Source: Glomus cerebriforme
Lineage: Eukaryota; Glomeromycota; Glomeromycetes; Glomerales; Glomeraceae
DNA length: 18,577 bases
NCBI GenBank assembly: GCA_003550305.1
Contig: QKYT01000484.1
Span: 60,314-78,890, forward strand
Reading direction: 5' to 3'
This document shows, one piece after another, positions 18,145 through 18,577 of the stretch (positions are counted from its first letter, which is position 1; every line of letters begins with the position of its first letter). A model generated the notes under the pieces. The model made no database searches. It was not told where the DNA came from and saw nothing but the letters and a program-made list of their open reading frames with translations. A program made the translations under genes and the position numbers.

Positions 18145-18577
18145 AGAAACTAATTGTTTTCTTTTTTTTTTATTTTTTTTAGGAACTCGGATTGTTTGAA
18201 ATGTTGGGCTCTTTAAAAGTAAAATGGGAAGAAGGGAATTAAATGTACTATTTTACAGAAAAGAAATTAATCCTTTTCTTTTTTTTATAGGAAACCTTCC
18301 TGAGATGATGAATTCTTTTGGGGAAAATAAAAGGGTGTGTGGATTTTTTTTTATTAATGACTTAAAGAAAGGAACCTAATTTTTTTTTTATTTTTTTTTT
18401 TTAGGAGCGTGGACTATTTGGGCTCCTTAGAGATAAATGGAAGGCAGATTTTTGTGAACACTAATGTTGGCTTTGAGGTTTTTTCATTACAATTTTTTTT
18501 ATTTTTTTTTAAGAAATAATATTAATTACAGAAAACTGAATCGATCATGTGGCATGTTGAAGGAATTTTTACGATTC
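18143..18577 (+). repeat. Degenerate tandem modules led by long T tracts (three ending in TAG)
   Basis: Three leaders, AAAGAAACTAATTGTTTTC (18143), AAAGAAATTAATCCTTTTC (18260) and AAAGAAAGGAACCTAATTT (18364), each run into 10-25 T or A/T bases ending in TAG (18182, 18290, 18404). A fourth T tract follows near 18498 and ends in AAG. The sequences after the first and third AG are alike and read ELGLFEMLGSLKVKW and ERGLFGLLRDKWK. The branch-like TAAT, pyrimidine tract and AG resemble repeated splice acceptors, but no convincing donors or long frames were found. It could be a duplicated-exon relic or a T-rich satellite, and it continues to the window edge. Confidence 0.45.

Noticed and set aside
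1..18577. A defence, biosynthetic or other multi-gene system
   Set aside because: Only one intact gene type is present; the AAA-ATPase, nuclease-like and kinase pieces are broken relics, so no working system can be claimed. I saw no tRNA or rRNA by eye.

Overview
The window looks like nuclear DNA of an arbuscular mycorrhizal fungus close to Rhizophagus. This is inferred from three things: the very AT-rich spacers full of long T and A runs; genes cut by short GT-AG introns of 81-94 bases; and a mix of fungal-type UDP-glycosyltransferases, hAT and LINE debris, and relics of the kinase and AAA-ATPase-like families that are greatly expanded in these fungi. No database search was possible, so the organism call is an inference.

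Left half (1-10126). Two minus-strand copies of a family 1 UDP-glycosyltransferase gene lie head to tail. The right copy (6439-8461) is complete, with five exons that join in frame to 553 codons: signal peptide, His/Asp dyad, UGT signature, C-terminal membrane anchor and a KxKxx-type ER tail. The left copy (35-985) shows the matching first three exons and then leaves the window. The homology continues about 1.7-1.8 kb upstream of each start codon and stops sharply at 2828 and 10126. The left copy has since gained a 208-bp MITE flanked by an 8-bp target duplication; the right copy keeps the empty site. Between the copies lie an unidentified, eroded plus-strand coding relic (about 3693-4600) and a broken hAT transposase with its 3' arm (4671-5865).

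Middle (10126-11350). The duplication edge abuts a truncated Crypton-like (tyrosine-recombinase family) reading frame, followed by a hairpin MITE (10579-10718) and a gene-free stretch.

Right half (11350-18577). This is a transposon graveyard, almost all on the minus strand: at least four LINE relics (RT with FADD box, linker, RNase H, C-terminal zinc knuckle), each broken by stops and frameshifts. Between them lie relics of two other families: a piece of a Rhizophagus-type protein kinase (13130-13445) and a decayed AAA-ATPase-like/PD-(D/E)XK protein (14872-15850). A second hAT 3' arm (17657-18144) matches the one at 4793-5272. The right edge holds about four degenerate modules of roughly 105-120 bp, each led by a long T tract; three of them end in AG.

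The only gene that looks intact is the right-hand glycosyltransferase. I see no operon-like system, CRISPR array, rRNA or tRNA. The most informative structures are the dated tandem duplication and the host-family relics wedged between LINE fragments.
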